Below are positions 44,033-46,512 of a DNA stretch of 46,512 nucleotides, piece after piece. Within the stretch, counting starts at the first letter, position 1. Every line of letters begins with the position of its first letter. The stretch spans positions 1 through 46,512 of the forward strand of contig CAKVLD010000020.1 in the NCBI GenBank assembly GCA_934755305.1. The letters run 5' to 3'. Made by a program: the position numbers and the translations under genes. The notes beneath the pieces are model-generated. The model was not told where the DNA came from. It was given only the letters and a program-made list of their open reading frames with translations, and did no database searches. Source of the stretch: an uncultured Clostridium sp. Lineage in GTDB: Bacteria > Bacillota > Clostridia > Clostridiales > Clostridiaceae.

Positions 44033-44308
44033 GTGAATAAATCAGAATTAATTACAAGTATGGCAGAAAAGAGTCAATTAACAAAGAAGGATGCAGAAGC
44101 AGCTTTAAAGGCTTTCATAGAAACAGTTGAAGAAGCTCTAGAAGGTGGAGACAAAGTTCAATTAGTTGGATTTGGTACTTTTGAAACTAGAGAAAGAGCT
44201 GCTAGAGATGGTAGAAACCCAAGAACTAAAGAAGTAATTAAGATAGCTGCATCAACTGTACCTGTATTCAAAGCAGGAAAAGAATTTAAAGAAAAAGTAA
44301 ACAAATAG
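44033..44308 (+). CDS. hup: HU family DNA-binding protein
   Basis: Nucleoid protein of 91 residues that bends DNA as a dimer. The whole chain follows HU: MNKSELITSMAEKSQLTKKDAEAAL, the FGTFETRERAARDGRNPRTKE arm with the intercalating Pro, and VPVFKAGKEFKEKV. It starts at GTG 44033, with AAGGAGG upstream. Its own promoter and terminator suggest high separate expression. Confidence 0.97.
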   Translation: MNKSELITSMAEKSQLTKKDAEAALKAFIETVEEALEGGDKVQLVGFGTFETRERAARDGRNPRTKEVIKIAASTVPVFKAGKEFKEKVNK

Positions 44309-44324
44309 TTTTAAATTTAAAAAG

Positions 44325-44352
44325 AAACCCGAGCTTTTCTCGGGTTTTTTTA
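44325..44352 (+). terminator. Terminator of hup
   Basis: AAACCCGAG pairs with CTCGGGTTT around CTTTT, followed by a T-run. Confidence 0.9.
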
Positions 44353-44379
44353 TAAATAAAATAAGGAGAGATGAGAGTA

Positions 44380-44640
44380 ATGAGGCTAGACAAATATCTT
44401 AAAGTTTCAAGAATTATTAAGAGAAGAACAGTTGCAAAGGAAGCTTGTGAAAGTGGTAGAGTTTCAATTAATGAAAAGGTAGCTAAGGCTTCTACTGATG
44501 TTAAAGAAAATGATATTATAGAAATTCAATTTGCAAACAGATCGCTAAAAGCTAGAATTATAAATATAGCTGAACATGTTAGAAAAGAAGATGCGAAGGA
44601 TATGTATGTTATTATTGAAGGAGAAGAAGATAAAGAATAG
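44380..44640 (+). CDS. rqcP: RqcP/HslR S4-domain RNA-binding protein
   Basis: Small S4-domain protein of 86 residues (MRLDKYLKVSRIIKRRTVAKEACESG). Its Bacillus homolog YabO (RqcP) works with RqcH in tagging nascent chains on split 50S subunits with alanine tails. By homology I start at ATG 44380. An in-frame ATG at 44371 adds three residues and directly abuts AAGGAGAG, so spacing favours neither strongly. It is first of the rqcP-yabP-yabQ-divIC-yabR block. Confidence 0.92.
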   Translation: MRLDKYLKVSRIIKRRTVAKEACESGRVSINEKVAKASTDVKENDIIEIQFANRSLKARIINIAEHVRKEDAKDMYVIIEGEEDKE

Positions 44641-44706
44641 CTTTTATATAGAATAAATAAAAATCTCTTACATATATTTTTAATAGCAATAATATAGGAG
44701 AAAAGT

Positions 44707-44985
44707 ATGGAAGAGATAAAGAAAAGTAATATATCATTAGAAAATAGGAAAAAGCTTATTTTAACAGGAGTAATTGAAGTTATAGAGTTTAGTGATAAGG
44801 AAATAACTTTAAAGACGAATCTAGGAAATTTAAATGTAAAGGGTGAAAATTTAAAAATAGATAAATTGGATGTACAAAATGGTGATGTAATAATAAGAGG
44901 CGTAGTAAGTTCTATGATTTATACTAATAAAACAATAAAGAAAAAAAGACCTAATATAATAAAGAGAATCTTTGCAGGAGAATAG
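44707..44985 (+). CDS. yabP: Sporulation protein YabP
   Basis: Protein of 92 residues of the YabP/YqfC family (ENRKKLILTGVIEVIEFSDKEITLKTNLGNLNVKGENLKI), predicted all-beta, required for normal sporulation. It starts at ATG 44707 after TAGGAGA. It is followed by yabQ with one base between stop and start, so the two are coupled. The molecular function is not known. Confidence 0.92.
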   Translation: MEEIKKSNISLENRKKLILTGVIEVIEFSDKEITLKTNLGNLNVKGENLKIDKLDVQNGDVIIRGVVSSMIYTNKTIKKKRPNIIKRIFAGE

Positions 44986-44986
44986 T

Positions 44987-45379
44987 ATGCCATTAGAGTT
45001 AAATGTTCAATTTGATATAATAATATACAGTTTTTTAGCTGGAATCTTAACAGGAGTACTATTTGATGTATATAGAATAGTGAGAGGTTTTAAGTGCTGT
45101 AAAGCAATTATAATTATAGAAGATATTTTATTTTGGATTTTATGTGCACTTATTATATTCACGTTTTTGCTTTATACAAATTATGCATTTCTAGGTGTAT
45201 ATGTATATTTATTTATTTTTATAGCTATAACTATTTATTTTAAAACTTTAAGTAAATATGTAATAAGTGGTGAAAAAAACATTCTTATAAAGTTGTTTAA
45301 AGTATTTAGAATAACAAAAAATAATTTCATTTATCCTTTTAAAATCCTTTTTTCAAAAATTAGTAATAAAAATAGATAA
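44987..45379 (+). CDS. yabQ: Sporulation protein YabQ
   Basis: Membrane protein of 130 residues with about three or four hydrophobic helices (SFLAGILTGVLFDVYRIVRG, FWILCALIIFTFLLYTNYAF, GVYVYLFIFIAITIYF) and a basic C-terminus. It matches YabQ, needed for spore cortex formation. I use ATG 44987 behind GCAGGAG rather than an in-frame start at 44972 inside yabP. Confidence 0.9.
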   Translation: MPLELNVQFDIIIYSFLAGILTGVLFDVYRIVRGFKCCKAIIIIEDILFWILCALIIFTFLLYTNYAFLGVYVYLFIFIAITIYFKTLSKYVISGEKNILIKLFKVFRITKNNFIYPFKILFSKISNKNR

Positions 45380-45453
45380 CTATTTAAAAATTACTTGAAT
45401 TAAATAGTTATTGTGATTACAATATAGTTATAGAAAGAATTGAGGTGCTATGG

Positions 45454-45729
45454 ATGAAGAAGAGGTTAACTTTAAAAAACTTAATAATCGTAGTACTAGT
45501 AGCTATCTTTGTTATATCATTTGTAAGGCAAGAACAAACTATGATAAGGATAGAAAAAAATAAACAAGCTAAACAAGAAGAACTTCAAGAACTTCAAAAT
45601 AAAAATGAGAGACTTGAAGAAGAAAACAAGAAAGCTCAAACTGATGAGTATCTTGAAAAATTAGCAAGAGAAAGATTAAATATGGTAAGACAAGGTGAAA
45701 CTTCTGTAGAAATAAAGAAAGTTGACTAA
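45454..45729 (+). CDS. divIC: FtsB/DivIC-type cell division protein
   Basis: Bitopic membrane protein of 91 residues: short cytoplasmic start, one TM (LIIVVLVAIFVISFV), then a coiled coil (EELQELQNKNERLEEENKKA) and the family ending YLEKLARERLNMVRQGE. It joins FtsL and DivIB in the divisome. ATG 45454 lies 6 nt after GAGGTG; the in-frame GTG at 45445 is part of that ribosome site. Confidence 0.92.
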   Translation: MKKRLTLKNLIIVVLVAIFVISFVRQEQTMIRIEKNKQAKQEELQELQNKNERLEEENKKAQTDEYLEKLARERLNMVRQGETSVEIKKVD

Positions 45730-45796
45730 TTATCATGTAATCAGGTTATTATTTAAATAACATATATATTTAATTTTAAGGAGGAATCTTTTAAAC

Positions 45797-46204
45797 ATGA
45801 CCTTAGCGGCAGGAAACATATTAGAAGGAACAGTGGTAAACATCACAAATTTTGGTGCCTTTGTAGAGGTAGACGGAAAAACAGGCTTAGTTCATATTTC
45901 AGAAGTAGCAGATTCATTTGTAAAGGATATAAGACAACATTTAAACGAACAAGATAAAGTTAAGGTTAAAGTTATATCTATTGATGATAACGGAAAAATT
46001 AGCTTATCAATAAAGCAAGCAAATGTTCAAAAGAAATCTGCAAAACCAATGGAATTTGACTGGGGAGCAGAAAAAAATAATAAGGCAGCATCAACAAACT
46101 TTGAAGATAAAATATCTAAGTTTCTAAAAGATAGTGAAGAAAAAATGCAAGATGTAAAAAAACATCAAGAATTTAAAGGGAAAAATAACAAGAACAGAGC
46201 TTAA
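45797..46204 (+). CDS. yabR: S1 RNA-binding domain protein YabR
   Basis: Protein of 135 residues. Residues 5-75 form an S1 OB-fold (GNILEGTVVNITNFGAFVEV, GLVHISEVADSFVKDI, KVKVISIDDNGKISLSIKQA). A charged, disordered tail follows (KDSEEKMQDVKKH). YabR/CvfD-type proteins associate with ribosomes and affect translation. ATG 45797 follows AAGGAGG. It ends the block before a terminator. Confidence 0.92.
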   Translation: MTLAAGNILEGTVVNITNFGAFVEVDGKTGLVHISEVADSFVKDIRQHLNEQDKVKVKVISIDDNGKISLSIKQANVQKKSAKPMEFDWGAEKNNKAASTNFEDKISKFLKDSEEKMQDVKKHQEFKGKNNKNRA

Positions 46205-46229
46205 TATACATTATAAATATAGTATAAGA

Positions 46230-46263
46230 AGATGTTTAATAGTAAATTAAACATCTTTTTTTA
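46230..46263 (+). terminator. Terminator of yabR
   Basis: AGATGTTTAAT (46230-46240) pairs with ATTAAACATCT (46245-46255), followed by a T-run. Confidence 0.85.
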
Positions 46264-46369
46264 TTAAAATAGAAAAATTGAATTTCTTGAAAGAGTAGTA
46301 AAATAGCTGATTCATGAAAAGATATATTAAGAATATGTATAAAAATAAAAATAAATTTCAAAAAAGTTG

Positions 46370-46398
46370 TTGACAGTATATCAATCATAATATATAAT
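46370..46398 (+). promoter_or_regulatory. Consensus promoter of tRNA-Leu
   Basis: TTGACA (46370-46375), a 17-nt spacer, and TATAAT (46393-46398), both hexamers perfect. A small leader hairpin CGCTG-GGAA-CAGCG (46408-46421) follows before the tRNA. Confidence 0.88.
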
Positions 46399-46436
46399 AA
46401 ATCATGTCGCTGGGAACAGCGCAAAAGAAAAGGCTT

Positions 46437-46512
46437 GCCGAAGTGGCGGAACTGGCAGACGCACAGGACTTAAAATCCTGCGGTGGTTAAACACCGTACC
46501 GGTTCGATTCCG
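46437..46512 (+). tRNA. tRNA-Leu (UAA), 3' end outside the window
   Basis: It begins GCCGAAGTGGCGGAACTGG and shows the D arm, an anticodon stem CAGGA/TCCTG around CTTAAAA (anticodon TAA), a long variable arm typical of Leu (CGGTG..CACCG), and the T arm start GGTTCGATTCC. The last T-stem bases and acceptor strand lie beyond the window. Confidence 0.95.

Noticed and set aside
1..46512. CRISPR array, prophage or restriction/defence island
   Set aside because: I saw no regularly spaced repeats, phage structural or integrase genes, or known defence genes on either strand.

Overview
The window is a chromosome segment of a low-GC, endospore-forming Firmicute, almost certainly Clostridium sensu stricto. 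The evidence is the strongly AT-rich codon use, strong AGGAGG ribosome sites with frequent TTG starts, and the core gene order purR-spoVG-glmU-prs ... pth-mfd-prsA-spoVT-spoVB-mazG-hup-rqcP-yabP-yabQ-divIC-yabR followed by a tRNA-Leu cut off by the window end.

Layout. 1-3250: mobile DNA, with an IS4-family transposase (minus strand; the IS runs off the left edge) next to a group II intron carrying its reverse transcriptase/maturase. 3410-13616: one ten-gene plus-strand operon with its own promoter and terminator; this is the unusual part of the window. 13643-16300: a GNAT acetyltransferase and asnS, the latter behind an asparagine T-box leader. 16390-22476: ordinary single genes (cytochrome b5-like protein, metallophosphoesterase, Xaa-Pro peptidase, MATE exporter) and a nucleoside salvage pair (pnp-nupC). 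22931-28305: murC, purR, spoVG (with a visible sigma-H promoter), glmU, prs. 28736-31927: a two-component system followed by a membrane-anchored HtrA/DegP-like protein that has lost its catalytic His and Ser. 32002-46512: pth, mfd, three tandem prsA foldase genes each with its own near-identical promoter, then the sporulation/division/translation-quality block to tRNA-Leu.

The 3497-13550 operon encodes an amino-group carrier protein (LysW-like, 58 aa, C-terminal ETWGE), a LysX-type ligase to load glutamate on it, a kinase (LysZ) fused in one chain to the releasing metallopeptidase (LysK), a LysY reductase, a split transketolase, a sugar-type DegT aminotransferase with a shortened lysine-less partner, an MFS exporter and an ATP-grasp ligase of the amino-acid-ligase type. 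The enzyme set matches, step for step, the carrier-protein logic known for 2,6-diamino-5,7-dihydroxyheptanoate (DADH) in the Streptomyces vazabitide pathway: Glu-carrier, phosphorylation, reduction to semialdehyde, two-carbon transfer by transketolase, transamination, release. The last two genes suggest that the amino acid is joined to another amino acid and exported. I infer a carrier-protein-dependent amino acid or dipeptide natural product pathway in a Clostridium, with architecture (LysZ-LysK fusion, paired active and degenerate DegT proteins) that I do not recognise from a described system.

Other structure not explained by genes: a pair of about 112-nt non-coding elements with conserved ends and diverged centres (28524 and 37290), several perfect inverted repeats, and an imperfect direct repeat bracketing the carrier-protein operon.
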